Origin: an uncultured Pseudomonadota bacterium
GTDB taxonomy: Bacteria; Myxococcota_A; UBA796; SXON01
Reading direction: 5' to 3'
Assembly (NCBI GenBank): GCA_903875225.1
Contig: CAIQVJ010000108.1
Coordinates: 124,001-188,000, forward strand
DNA: 64,000 nt
The notes below the pieces were generated by a model. The model saw nothing but the letters and a program-made list of their open reading frames with translations. It had not been told where the DNA came from and ran no database searches. Below, piece by piece: positions 54,601 to 63,025 of the stretch (position 1 is its first letter; each line of letters begins with the position of its first letter). The position numbers and the translations under genes are program-made.

Positions 54601-55341
54601 CAGGTCGGCGAGGCGCGTGCTGGCCGCCTGCTCATCCTCGCCGGTCCACGGGGTGAGCGCCCGCGCCAGGCGGTCAGCCTCCCTGGCCACCCGCTCTGCC
54701 TGCCCACCGAGCTCATGGACCTTCTTCCCGATGCCCGAATACTCGGAGGAGCCCGTGAGCTTCTCCAGCAGCTCCGCCCGTTTCTTCGGGTCTGCACGCA
54801 GGAAGGACGCGAAATCGTTCTGCGCCAGCAGGGCGGCGCGCCGGAACTCGGACTCGGACAGGCCGACGAGCTCCGCGATCCGCTCGTCGCGGCCGGTCAC
54901 GTTGCGCACGAGGGAGGTTCCCAGCGGAGATCCGTCCGGGCCAAGTTCGTGCAGTGTCGGCTCCGCGAGCGCGAGATCCCCGCGGCTGCCACCGCGGGCA
55001 GTGGATCGCACCGACCAGACGGCGCGGTAGGACCGACCGTTTGCCGCTACGAACTCGCACGCAGCGTATGCGCTCCGACTGCCGCGCCGGACGATCGCGA
55101 TTGGCGTGCCGGTGACGTACCCACCGGCAAGATCGAGCCGCTGCTCCTTCTGCGTGCCCTCCACGCGCGGGAGCGAGCCGTACAGGGCGAGGCAGACCGT
55201 GTCGAGCAGCGTGCTCTTTCCCGAGCCCGTCCTCCCGACGATCGCGAAGATCGACGCCTGCCCGAGCACCCCGGACGCCAGATCGAGGTCGAAGTCCCGG
55301 AAACAGGCCAGGTTCTGCCCCTGGATGCGGGTGATCTTCAT
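51694..55341 (-). CDS. sbcC: Exonuclease subunit SbcC
   Basis: 1215-residue SMC/Rad50-like ATPase. Walker A is [15 protein letters not shown] at the N-terminus, and the Q-loop region is LLAQNDFASFL. Two long Ala/Glu/Arg-rich coiled coils flank a zinc hook (CPLCGATEHPW). The C-terminal signature is LSGGETFLVSLALALALG with Walker B LFIDEGFGSLD. It cleaves hairpin and blocked DNA ends together with SbcD. The ATG at 55341 overlaps the sbcD stop; a longer upstream frame runs antiparallel to nothing useful and is rejected. Confidence 0.95.
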   Translation of the reverse strand: MKITRIQGQNLACFRDFDLDLASGVLGQASIFAIVGRTGSGKSTLLDTVCLALYGSLPRVEGTQKEQRLDLAGGYVTGTPIAIVRRGSRSAYAACEFVAANGRSYRAVWSVRSTARGGSRGDLALAEPTLHELGPDGSPLGTSLVRNVTGRDERIAELVGLSESEFRRAALLAQNDFASFLRADPKKRAELLEKLTGSSEYSGIGKKVHELGGQAERVAREADRLARALTPWTGEDEQAASTRLADLKATLDAAQAERQALVEERRLGAELRVRQARLEARRAEREAAAERVAAIAPRAEQLRLADQAEGWREAWEADRTATGARVQADLAARTREEQAVRAAAEAERAGGIAVVRREHAVATRAAQRDAAPALASARLLDQGVRAAALAVDDARKQVAQRQSDLAGRVDGARRAVAAAEDARDRHARAGRYLAERRGVGLTLERGDPAQSLRALGALRLEEIKRGGDWQAAVRTADRAGDLASEAEKVRAAALVETEHAEGVLARLGPEPDPGAALAAQRVARDRWDRGLALGAAESAVQTATARLDPKVRRHDVLVLEMERGEAALAVAEARVRESEQELAMALRVRERARAMLSLEEHRPALTDGEPCPLCGATEHPWAVAGAMPGTSAADTVVAEVQSTLDALNRALSGARGEGIRLRAELDLVVAELPALRATLVAAEQELLAARERWGPEPRLPQDALAAAVQAGDREVEQRTEERRTWGLARTAAERAQRVVLDATSAMAPLAAAQAAAVSAARSAELESRAASAATAVALAEASALLAVWPEALDLGDAADALSRVLASVVEWRQVEKVHDELSARLPDLDQAARGAETEQAAARGHLEEGEIELARVTGVQSASLAERAAVLSGRPVDDVEQELQAAVDEAEQLAGEAEALRAAASATAGTAAVETDSARQHAARCAAEAVSAAAALAGALTSAGWTREELEARLMDHAAREQTRRAVLQTSDALHRAEDASEAAEAEVLALVLPEGFDPSTLDERTAAAEATISRADDARTEALADVTRRRDEGERQRAAVAEKERLDGLAQPWTLLRGLIGGDKFRRLAQSRSVDALVELANDQLAVFARRYTLQRHPESDMDLRVCDEESGDELRGTESLSGGETFLVSLALALALGRLSSRSVNVQTLFIDEGFGSLDSETVEPVVDALRKISAGGTQIGVISHVPVIAERVDAIVTVQKQSETSTLRVSRA

Positions 55342-56552
55342 GCCAGCTCCGCGTGATGGGCGGCGACCGCTTCGTCGAAGGCGGCGAGCACGTCGGGCGG
55401 CATCGGGTCGTTGGGGTAGGCCTCCTGCCAGGCGTTCTGCAGGACGATGAGCGGGGTGACCTGTTCCAGCCGGGCGCGGGGCGCGGAGCCGTCCGCCCGC
55501 GGCGCGCTGGTGTCGATGTCGACGTACAGGAGCCGGATGTCCTTGCCCACCGCAAGCTCGTCGAGCGTGCGCTTGTCGACAGCCGTGGCGCCGGCGGCGA
55601 GGCAGATCTGGACGAGCGGCAGCGTGTTGGAGTCGGGGCGCGCGGCCGGCAGGGCCGAGACCCGCAGCACCGCCTCCGCCACGGGCATGCTCCGGCCGCG
55701 CGCGGGCCAGGTCTCCATCGAGACCCATCGGGGGACCGGTACTCCCGCAACGTGAACGGCTGGCCGGCCCGGCCCGGCGGGCTCCACGTCGATGCGTACC
55801 ACCCGATGGGCATAGTCCTGCTCGGTGAACGACATCGGGAGGGGCGAGCCGGCGTACCACACACGCTCGCCGGGCTCCTGGGGGCGGTGCAGGTGGCCGA
55901 GGGCCACGTACGCGACATCCTCGGGAAACACGGCCAGGGGGACGTCCTGCACCCCGCCGACGATGTCCCGCTCGGACTCCCTGCTGCGCCACGACGGTCG
56001 CGGGCCCAACGCGCACAGGTGCCCGGTCAACACCAGGGCAGCGTCTCCGGGTGCGACATCGCGGAGCGCCTGCCCCACCCGCTGGTAGACCTCGGAGACA
56101 TCGGCCCCGGTGGCCGCCCCGAGGAACGGCACCGCCCCCACCACGGCGCGTACGCGGCCCTGCCGGTCCTTGAGCGGGATCACGGTCGGGGCGATCTCCG
56201 GGCGCCCGTCATCCATCCGGGCGAGACCGCCGACGGTGTGGATCCGGAGCGCCCGCAGCAGATCGGCCGGAGCGTCGAGCCGGGCAGCGCTGTCGTGGTT
56301 CCCTCCGATCACGACGATCTGCAGCGCCGGGAGGAGCGACACGACCGAGGTGAGCCAGCGGTACCAGATCGTGAGCGCCCGATGGGGCGGGTTCGCCGTG
56401 TCGAAGATGTCCCCGGTGATCAGGATGGCGTCGTACTCCTCGACCCGGAGCAGCTCGGTGAGCCAGTCCAGGAAGCGCTCGTGCTCGAAGTCGCGCGGGT
56501 GATCCTTGAGGGTGGTCCCCAGGTGCCAGTCGGAGGTGTGGAGGATTCGCAT
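55338..56552 (-). CDS. sbcD: Exonuclease subunit SbcD
   Basis: 404 residues. Calcineurin-like phosphoesterase motifs are SDWHLG, ITGDIFD and GGNHDSAARL near the N-terminus, with later LTGHLCALG and ALGHLHRPQ. It is the nuclease partner of SbcC, cutting double-strand ends and hairpins. It is first in the sbcD-sbcC-methyltransferase run. Confidence 0.95.
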   Translation of the reverse strand: MRILHTSDWHLGTTLKDHPRDFEHERFLDWLTELLRVEEYDAILITGDIFDTANPPHRALTIWYRWLTSVVSLLPALQIVVIGGNHDSAARLDAPADLLRALRIHTVGGLARMDDGRPEIAPTVIPLKDRQGRVRAVVGAVPFLGAATGADVSEVYQRVGQALRDVAPGDAALVLTGHLCALGPRPSWRSRESERDIVGGVQDVPLAVFPEDVAYVALGHLHRPQEPGERVWYAGSPLPMSFTEQDYAHRVVRIDVEPAGPGRPAVHVAGVPVPRWVSMETWPARGRSMPVAEAVLRVSALPAARPDSNTLPLVQICLAAGATAVDKRTLDELAVGKDIRLLYVDIDTSAPRADGSAPRARLEQVTPLIVLQNAWQEAYPNDPMPPDVLAAFDEAVAAHHAELA

Positions 56553-56632
56553 GCCCCCAGCCTATGGCGCGACCCTACCAGAAATTGTCCGCTTCCTGCC
56601 GCGTGCGAAAAAGATGGGAGCCGGATGCGGCC

Positions 56633-58063
56633 CTACCCTCCCAACTCCGCGATCAGCTTCTGCGCTTCGGTGCGGTACCGCGTGGTCCGCACCTGGATGT
56701 CCGGCGGCGGAGCCGGCACGCGCGAAAGCGCGGCGTTCAGGGCTGCGATGGCCTCGGGAACGCGGTTCTCGGCGCGCAGCACCCGCGCGAGCGTTGTCGC
56801 AGCGCGGAGGATCTGGTCCCCCGCCGCGTTGTCGAGGGCCTTGCGGGCGGCGGTCTCGGCGGTGGGCAGGTCCTTGCCGTCAAGCGCGATGCGGGCCTTC
56901 ACGAACGGCCAGGTGAACTCGGTCGGCCAGCGGGCCGCGGCCTCGTCCAGCAACGCATAGGCAGAGACCCGATTGCCGAGGCCGGCGCGGAGCTGGGCCA
57001 GGTCTGTCAGTCGTCCTCGATCGAGCTCCAGATCCCCGACGCGGGCCGCTTCGAGCGCAGCCAGGGCGCCCGCGCGCATCGCATCGGCCTGGGGCCCGGG
57101 CGCAAGCTGGTCCGCCGCGGCAGCGAGCCATCCGGCCGCGGCCTCACCCTTCGCGCCCGGCACCAGGGCCGGAACCCGCACCGCGAGCTTCGGATCGGCG
57201 TCCAGCGCTGCGTACACCCAGTCCCCACCGGGCACCGCGTGGTCGAACAGCCAATCCGCGTCCTCCGCCTTCCCGTCCAGGATGACCCGTGCGACCCGCA
57301 CGTCCACGCCGTCGTCGGTGACCCTGGCGAGCGCCGTCCTCGCACGGTCCTCGTCCCCGAGCTCAGCCAGCTCCCGCGCGAGCTTCACGGCCACGCTCCC
57401 CTGGGCGGCGGCGATCCGGGCATCGACAGACGCGCGCGAAGACAGGCTCCCGAGCCACGCGAGCGTCTCGTCGTGGCCCGGGTAGCCGACCAGCCGCGAG
57501 AGCTCGTTCCCTCCCGCGTCCACCGCGATCATCGTCGGGTACGCCCCTACGTGGTACCGGGACTTGAGGGGCCAGCTCTCCGAAGAGTCGGCGTCCACGG
57601 GCACCAGCTTGCTGCCATGGAGCGCCTGCGCCCCCGCCTCGGTGTCCAGCACCTCTGCCGAGAGCAGGTTGCACGGTGGGCACCAGACGGCCCGGAAGTC
57701 GTAGACCGTGGCGGTGTTTCCGGGCCCGACCACGACGGCGGCCTCCATCCGCACGGGCTCGTGGAGCTGGATCTCGCCGCGCTTGCCCGCCCGGCCCGAC
57801 CCCTGCAGCCGCACCAGCGTGCACGTGCTGCCGTCATCCGCGCAGATCGGCACCTCGGTCACCACCACGACCTGCGTGGCATCCGCCGTGAGCGTCGTGA
57901 TCGGCACCTTCCACGCGGACAGATCCCCGGCGCCGCTGATCGCGGCCTCGTTCACGCCGAGCGAGGAGGGGGCGGTCGGGTTGATGTGGCTGCCCGGAGG
58001 GATCGTCAGGACCAGGTGCCCGACACCGCCGGCCCAGACGAACGCCGCCGAGAGGCCGGTCAT
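56633..58063 (-). CDS. Thioredoxin-like protein with DsbD-like N-domain and TPR C-domain
   Basis: 476 residues. Residues ~10-95 (GHLVLTIPPGSHINP) look like the DsbD N-terminal sensor fold. Residues ~125-220 are a thioredoxin/DsbD-gamma domain with active site WCPPC in FRAVWCPPCNLLSAEV. Residues ~230-476 are helical with TPR-like hairpins. The ATG at 58063 overlaps the upstream esterase stop (ATGA). A periplasmic thiol-redox role is likely, but the export signal is weak. Confidence 0.75.
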   Translation of the reverse strand: MTGLSAAFVWAGGVGHLVLTIPPGSHINPTAPSSLGVNEAAISGAGDLSAWKVPITTLTADATQVVVVTEVPICADDGSTCTLVRLQGSGRAGKRGEIQLHEPVRMEAAVVVGPGNTATVYDFRAVWCPPCNLLSAEVLDTEAGAQALHGSKLVPVDADSSESWPLKSRYHVGAYPTMIAVDAGGNELSRLVGYPGHDETLAWLGSLSSRASVDARIAAAQGSVAVKLARELAELGDEDRARTALARVTDDGVDVRVARVILDGKAEDADWLFDHAVPGGDWVYAALDADPKLAVRVPALVPGAKGEAAAGWLAAAADQLAPGPQADAMRAGALAALEAARVGDLELDRGRLTDLAQLRAGLGNRVSAYALLDEAAARWPTEFTWPFVKARIALDGKDLPTAETAARKALDNAAGDQILRAATTLARVLRAENRVPEAIAALNAALSRVPAPPPDIQVRTTRYRTEAQKLIAELGG

Positions 58064-58818
58064 GAGAACAGCCGGTACGCGTGCACCCGAAGCTGCTTCT
58101 GCCACCAATCCCAGTCATGTCTGGAGTCCTTGCCCCAGATGTCCCGCTCGTACGGGATGCCCTTGTCGTGCAGGATCGCGGCGAGCGCGAGGGTCTCCTC
58201 GATGCAGCCCTCCTCGAACGGGCCCTGTCCGCACACGAGCGTGAGCTTGCCCCTGCGGGCGTTGTCCAGCGCCGTGCCGCTCAGGTTGGGGACGAACGCC
58301 AGCGGGTTGTTGAAGTACACCTCCGAGTTCTGGAACCCCTCTGTGAAGTTCGTCGCTTCGTACCTGCCCGACATCGACAGGGAGCGCGGGAACAGCATCG
58401 GGTGCTTCAACGTCATCAGCGCCGCGTACATGCCGCCAAGCGAGCAGCCGAGCACCGTGGGATGCACGGAGGGCAGATGGCAGTCCTCGCGGATGAACGC
58501 AAGGAGTTCGTTGGTGACGAACTTCTCGTAGGCCACATGCCTTCCGATCCGCCACGAGGGGTCCCCCTCACGCGTCCACGCCTCGGAGACGTTGGACTCC
58601 GGACAGTAGAGCTTGATCTTGCCGGCGTCGATCCATGGCCGCAGCACCTCGACCATGCCCTCCTGCTGCCATTCGTGGGCGAAGCCTGCTGCAGACGGGA
58701 ACGCGATGACCGGCTCTCCCCACCACCCGTGGGCCCACAGGTGGACGTTGCGCCCCATGGCGCCGCCGGGGAGCATGAGATGACGAGAGTGCACGCGGGT
58801 CTCCAGGGGTCGAGGCAT
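58060..58818 (-). CDS. Esterase-D-like alpha/beta hydrolase
   Basis: 252 residues. The nucleophile elbow is GCSLGGMYAAL, with a catalytic His probably in DSRHDWDWW and GHL-like beta-strand segments matching the putative-esterase family (PF00756 type). No signal peptide. It is cotranscribed with the thioredoxin-like gene. Substrate unknown. Confidence 0.82.
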   Translation of the reverse strand: MPRPLETRVHSRHLMLPGGAMGRNVHLWAHGWWGEPVIAFPSAAGFAHEWQQEGMVEVLRPWIDAGKIKLYCPESNVSEAWTREGDPSWRIGRHVAYEKFVTNELLAFIREDCHLPSVHPTVLGCSLGGMYAALMTLKHPMLFPRSLSMSGRYEATNFTEGFQNSEVYFNNPLAFVPNLSGTALDNARRGKLTLVCGQGPFEEGCIEETLALAAILHDKGIPYERDIWGKDSRHDWDWWQKQLRVHAYRLFS

Positions 58819-58851
58819 CCCGCTTAACGGGAAACCCGCGGGGAGTGCCTG

Positions 58852-59706
58852 TCAGGCGGCGGTCAACACACGGCGCAGGTAGGAGACGACGGGCCGGGCG
58901 AACGCCCGCGGATCGTCCAGGAATGGGGCGTGGCCGAAGCCCTCGGGGGTCATGTGTTCGGCGTCGGGCAGCTGGCCGAACCACCAGTCGCGGGCTGCGG
59001 CCGGGATGACACGGTCCTGTTGCCCCCAATACAGGAGCACCGGGCAGTTGATGCGGGAGATGTCGACGGCATCGAGCAGATCCGTTGATCGGATGCGCTC
59101 GACCAACCTACGGATGGGGGCGCGGCTCATCCGCTGCTGCACCCCCCAGGCATACGGCGCAGCGAAGAGCCCCGGGCGACCGAGGAAGCGCTGCACGAAC
59201 GCGCGGGCCGCAGTGAGATCGTTCAGCTCGAATGCCCGCAGGAACGAGGCCAACTCGAGGTCGTCCATGGGCGCGCCGCCAGGGGAGACCAGCACGATCG
59301 CGGCGATCCGCTCGGGCACCCGCGCGTAGAGCTGCGTGGCCACCACCCCGCCGAGCGAGTTCCCGAAAAGGATGGCGCGTTCTGGAACCAGGGCCGCGAG
59401 GGCGTCGAGCTGAACCTCCTTCAGATCGCCCAGCGAGACGTCGGGGCTCGGCGAAGCGCCGTGTCCATAGAGATCGGGCAGGATGATGGAAGAGCAGGCG
59501 CGTCGGAACGGCCCGAACGCCCACGCATAGTCGGCCCCGGAGGAGCCGAGGCCGTGCACGACGAACAGGGGCGGCAGGTCCCCGAACCCCCGGGCGGTGA
59601 GCGTGTGCAGGTCGCCGTGCGGGGTGGCGGTCCATTGCCGCTGGTAGCCGAAGAGGCGGAGGGCGTTCGGAGAAGCGGCGTCGAGGACGGCGAGCGGGTC
59701 TGTCAC
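58852..59706 (-). CDS. Alpha/beta hydrolase
   Basis: 284 residues. The oxyanion HG motif is VVHGLGSSG, the nucleophile FGNSLGGVVATQLY, the Asp in LLYWGQQDRVIP and the catalytic His in EGFGHAPFLDDP, so the full triad is present. A cap domain lies at ~145-200. It starts divergently from the ABC transporter. Substrate unknown. Confidence 0.88.
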   Translation of the reverse strand: MTDPLAVLDAASPNALRLFGYQRQWTATPHGDLHTLTARGFGDLPPLFVVHGLGSSGADYAWAFGPFRRACSSIILPDLYGHGASPSPDVSLGDLKEVQLDALAALVPERAILFGNSLGGVVATQLYARVPERIAAIVLVSPGGAPMDDLELASFLRAFELNDLTAARAFVQRFLGRPGLFAAPYAWGVQQRMSRAPIRRLVERIRSTDLLDAVDISRINCPVLLYWGQQDRVIPAAARDWWFGQLPDAEHMTPEGFGHAPFLDDPRAFARPVVSYLRRVLTAA

Positions 59707-59938
59707 TCGGTGATCGTAGCCGATTCCGCGCAGGAAGTACGGTTGGACCGTATGGCGGGCCCCGATGCCTGCACAGGGCGCCGGGGAGAGGGACCCGGGG
59801 GAAACCGCACGATGGCGAGGGGAAACCCCCAGTCAAGGTCGGGCCGTCCACGACGGCACGGCCGTTTTCCGCCCCTGCCGGGTGGCGTGGGGCTTGCAGG
59901 TCCCAGCGGGAGTGTGCCCTGCTGTCGCCCCCGTTGCC

Positions 59939-60634
59939 GTGTTGGTCGCTCGCGGTCTGACGAAGACGTACAGGATGGGCGAGGTGGACGTGTATGCATT
60001 GCGCGGCGTCGACTTCAATCTCTACGAGGGGGAGCTGCTCGTGCTCCTGGGCGCATCGGGCAGCGGAAAGTCGACGCTCCTGAACATCCTCGGAGGGCTC
60101 GACGTGCCGACCGCCGGCACCGTGCACTACCGGGACCACGACCTGACGAGCGCGAACGACAAGGCGCTCACGCTGTACCGCAGGCAGCACGTGGGCTTCG
60201 TGTTCCAGTTCTACAACCTGATCCCCAGCCTCACCGCCCGGGAGAACGTCGCGCTGGTGACCGAGATCGCGGATTCGCCCATGGAACCGGCAGAAGCCCT
60301 GGGCCTGGTAGGCCTCGGCGACCGCGTCGACCACTTTCCGGCGCAGCTCTCCGGCGGGGAGCAACAGCGGGTGGCCATCGCCCGCGCTGTGGCCAAGCGG
60401 CCCGAGGTGCTGCTCTGCGACGAGCCGACCGGCGCGCTGGACTGGGAGACCGGACGCCTGGTGCTGGACGTGATCGCACGAGTGAACCGGGAGCTGGGCA
60501 CGACGACAGCCGTGATCACCCACAACGTGCCCATCGCCAGGATGGCCGACCGGGTGGTCCGGCTGGCGGACGGACGCATCCTCGAGGAGAGCCGGAACTC
60601 CACCCGCGCGAACGTGGAGGACATCCGATGGTGA
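59939..60634 (+). CDS. ABC transporter ATP-binding protein (MacB/LolD type)
   Basis: 231 residues from a GTG at 59939. Walker A is [18 protein letters not shown], the Q-loop [17 protein letters not shown], the signature [14 protein letters not shown], Walker [13 protein letters not shown] and the H-loop ITHN. The start is uncertain: a GTG at 59912 closer to GGGA and longer upstream extensions exist, but the family begins at [10 protein letters not shown]. It pairs with the FtsX permease and fusion protein that follow. Confidence 0.9.
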   Translation: MLVARGLTKTYRMGEVDVYALRGVDFNLYEGELLVLLGASGSGKSTLLNILGGLDVPTAGTVHYRDHDLTSANDKALTLYRRQHVGFVFQFYNLIPSLTARENVALVTEIADSPMEPAEALGLVGLGDRVDHFPAQLSGGEQQRVAIARAVAKRPEVLLCDEPTGALDWETGRLVLDVIARVNRELGTTTAVITHNVPIARMADRVVRLADGRILEESRNSTRANVEDIRW

Positions 60635-60659
60635 TCCCCGCGCTGCCCGAGGACCTGCG

Positions 60660-63023
60660 ATGAGCGTGCTCCACCGCAAGCTCTTCCGGGATCTGCGGCG
60701 CCTCGTGGGCCAGGTGCTCACCATCGCGGCGGTGGTGGCAGCGGGGATCGCCGCGTATGTCTCCACCCACAGCGCCTGGACCACGCTGCACGCCTCCCGC
60801 GAGACCTACTACCAGCGGGAACGCTTCGGCCACGTGTTCGCGCAGCTCGAGCGGGCGCCGCTCGCCGTCGCCGCCCGGATCGCCCAGATCCCCGACGTGC
60901 GCACGGTCTACCCGCGGGTGGTGATGGGCGTCGCGCTCGACATCTCGACGGAAGGCCAGCCCCCTGTCGGCCTCATCGTCTCGCTCCCGAGAGAGGGCGA
61001 ACCCCCGCTCGGCGGCCTCGTGATCGCGGGCGGGCGCTGGCCCGATCCCACGCGCACGGACGAGGCGCTCCTGCTCGAGTCCTTCGCAACGAGCTGGCAC
61101 CTTGGCATCGACGACGTCCTCCCGGTCGTGATGGACGGGGTGCGACGGGAGCTGCGCGTGGTCGGCCTCGCGAACTCGCCGGAGTACGTCTTCGCGATGC
61201 CGCCGGGGTCCATCGCCCCCGAGCTCGACCGACTGGCCGTGCTCTGGATGCCGATCGGGGCGGTGGCCCCCGCGTTCCGCCTGGAGGGCGCTTTCAACGA
61301 CGTGGTACTGGGCCTCCAGCCCGGCGCCTCGGTACCCGCGGTCGCCGCCGAGGTCGACCGGATCCTCGCCCCCTACGGGGGCCTTGGCGCCTACGGGCGC
61401 GACCGCCAGGCATCGAACTACCTCCTCGACCAGGAGCTCGAACAGCTCCGCGGCCTGGCGACGTACACGCCCGCGATGTTCCTGTTCGTAGCCGCTTTCC
61501 TCATCAACGTGGTGCTCTCGCGGCTCGTCTCGGTGCAGCGGCCCGAGATCGCGACGCTCAAGGCGGTCGGCTACCCCGACATCGCGATCGGGCTCCATTT
61601 CCTGGAGCTCGTGGCAGTGGTCTCGACCGCGGGAGCGGCCGTAGGGCTCGGGCTGGGCGCCTGGCTCGGCCGCGGGCTCATCGATCTGTACAGGCCCTAC
61701 TTCCACTTTCCAGGGATGGTCTGGACCGTGGCGCCAGGAGACGTGGCGATTGCGTTGCTCGTGACCGCCGGGGCTGCGGTGTTCGGCGCTCTCGGGGCGG
61801 TGCGCGGCGTGGTGCGCCTGCCTCCGGCCGAGGCGATGCGCGCCCCCACCCCGCCGGTGTGGCGGCGGGGCTGGATCGACCGCGTGAGGCTGGACCGGGT
61901 GTTCGGTCAGGCGGGCCAGATGGTGCTCCGGGAAACGCGGCGTCACCCGGTCCGGCTCGGGTTCTCCGCCCTCGGGATCGCGTTCGCCGTGGCGATCCTG
62001 GTGGTGGGGCGCTTCAACCTCGATGCCATCGAGATCCTCATCCAACGTCAGTTCCGGACGGCGTTTCGGGAGGATCTCTCCGTGGGCTTCCGACAGTCGA
62101 TGGCGCTCGACGATGCGCGAGCCCTGGGCGCCCTGCGCGGGGTGGAGCGCGTCGAGGCCCTGCGCATCGTGCCGGTGCGCATCCGGGCATCCAACCGGTG
62201 GAGGGACGTGGCGATCACGGGGTACCCGGACGGGGGAAGGCTGAGGCGCGTGGTGGACGAGTCCGGGGACCCGGTGGCGCTCCCGGAGGCCGGGCTGGCG
62301 ATGACCCGAAAGCTCGGCGAACTGCTGGGCGTGGGCCTCGGCGACCGCGTGCGCCTGGAGGTGCGCACCGGAGACCGGCGGACCGTGGAGGCCACCGTCG
62401 CCGTGCTGGTGGACGAACTGCTCGGGATCCAGCTGCACATGCGGGCGTCGGCGCTGTCTGCCCTGCTGCGGGAGACGCCCCAGGCCTCCATGGCGCTCCT
62501 GGACGTGGACCCCATCCTCCGCAACGACGTCATCCAGCGGGTGCGCGCGCTCCCGGCGGTCGCCTCCGTGGATGCCACGGACGAGATGGTCGCACGGTTC
62601 CGCGGGCACATCGACGAGAACATCGGGGTCATGAGCACGGTGATCGTCGTGTTCGCATCGGTGCTGTCGATCGGCATCGTCTACAACAACGCGCGCGTCG
62701 CCCTCTCCCAGCGCGCCCGCGACCTCGCCTCGTTGCGCGTGCTCGGATTCACCCGTGGCGAGATCTCCGCCGTGCTGATGGGCGAGATGGCCATCCAGGT
62801 CCTCATCGGCATCCCACTCGGGATCGCCATCGGGCGGCGGCTCGCCCTCGCGATCGCATCGACCGTGGATCCGGAGCGTTACCGCCTGCCCGTGGTCGTC
62901 TCGGCGCAGACCATGGCGTACGCCACCGGGATCACGCTGATCGCCGCGCTCGCAAGCGCCCTGCTGGTCCGCCGCCGCCTCGACCACCTCGACCTCATCG
63001 CGGTCCTCAAGACCCGGGAGTGA
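60660..63023 (+). CDS. FtsX-family ABC transporter permease
   Basis: 787 residues with two FtsX-type halves. A membrane helix lies near residues 17-36, with a periplasmic MacB-like domain behind it. Three helices fall at ~275-385, a second periplasmic domain at ~450-640, and three helices at the C-terminus. Long bipartite permeases of this type work with a LolD-like ATPase in MacAB-style export. The ATG follows GAGGA, 25 bases after the ATPase stop. Confidence 0.9.
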   Translation: MSVLHRKLFRDLRRLVGQVLTIAAVVAAGIAAYVSTHSAWTTLHASRETYYQRERFGHVFAQLERAPLAVAARIAQIPDVRTVYPRVVMGVALDISTEGQPPVGLIVSLPREGEPPLGGLVIAGGRWPDPTRTDEALLLESFATSWHLGIDDVLPVVMDGVRRELRVVGLANSPEYVFAMPPGSIAPELDRLAVLWMPIGAVAPAFRLEGAFNDVVLGLQPGASVPAVAAEVDRILAPYGGLGAYGRDRQASNYLLDQELEQLRGLATYTPAMFLFVAAFLINVVLSRLVSVQRPEIATLKAVGYPDIAIGLHFLELVAVVSTAGAAVGLGLGAWLGRGLIDLYRPYFHFPGMVWTVAPGDVAIALLVTAGAAVFGALGAVRGVVRLPPAEAMRAPTPPVWRRGWIDRVRLDRVFGQAGQMVLRETRRHPVRLGFSALGIAFAVAILVVGRFNLDAIEILIQRQFRTAFREDLSVGFRQSMALDDARALGALRGVERVEALRIVPVRIRASNRWRDVAITGYPDGGRLRRVVDESGDPVALPEAGLAMTRKLGELLGVGLGDRVRLEVRTGDRRTVEATVAVLVDELLGIQLHMRASALSALLRETPQASMALLDVDPILRNDVIQRVRALPAVASVDATDEMVARFRGHIDENIGVMSTVIVVFASVLSIGIVYNNARVALSQRARDLASLRVLGFTRGEISAVLMGEMAIQVLIGIPLGIAIGRRLALAIASTVDPERYRLPVVVSAQTMAYATGITLIAALASALLVRRRLDHLDLIAVLKTRE

Positions 63024-63025
63024 CC

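Noticed and set aside
55342-56016. N-terminal extension of SbcC by 225 codons
   Set aside because: The extension is opposite-frame sequence of sbcD. The Rad50/SbcC Walker A region begins right after the ATG at 55341.
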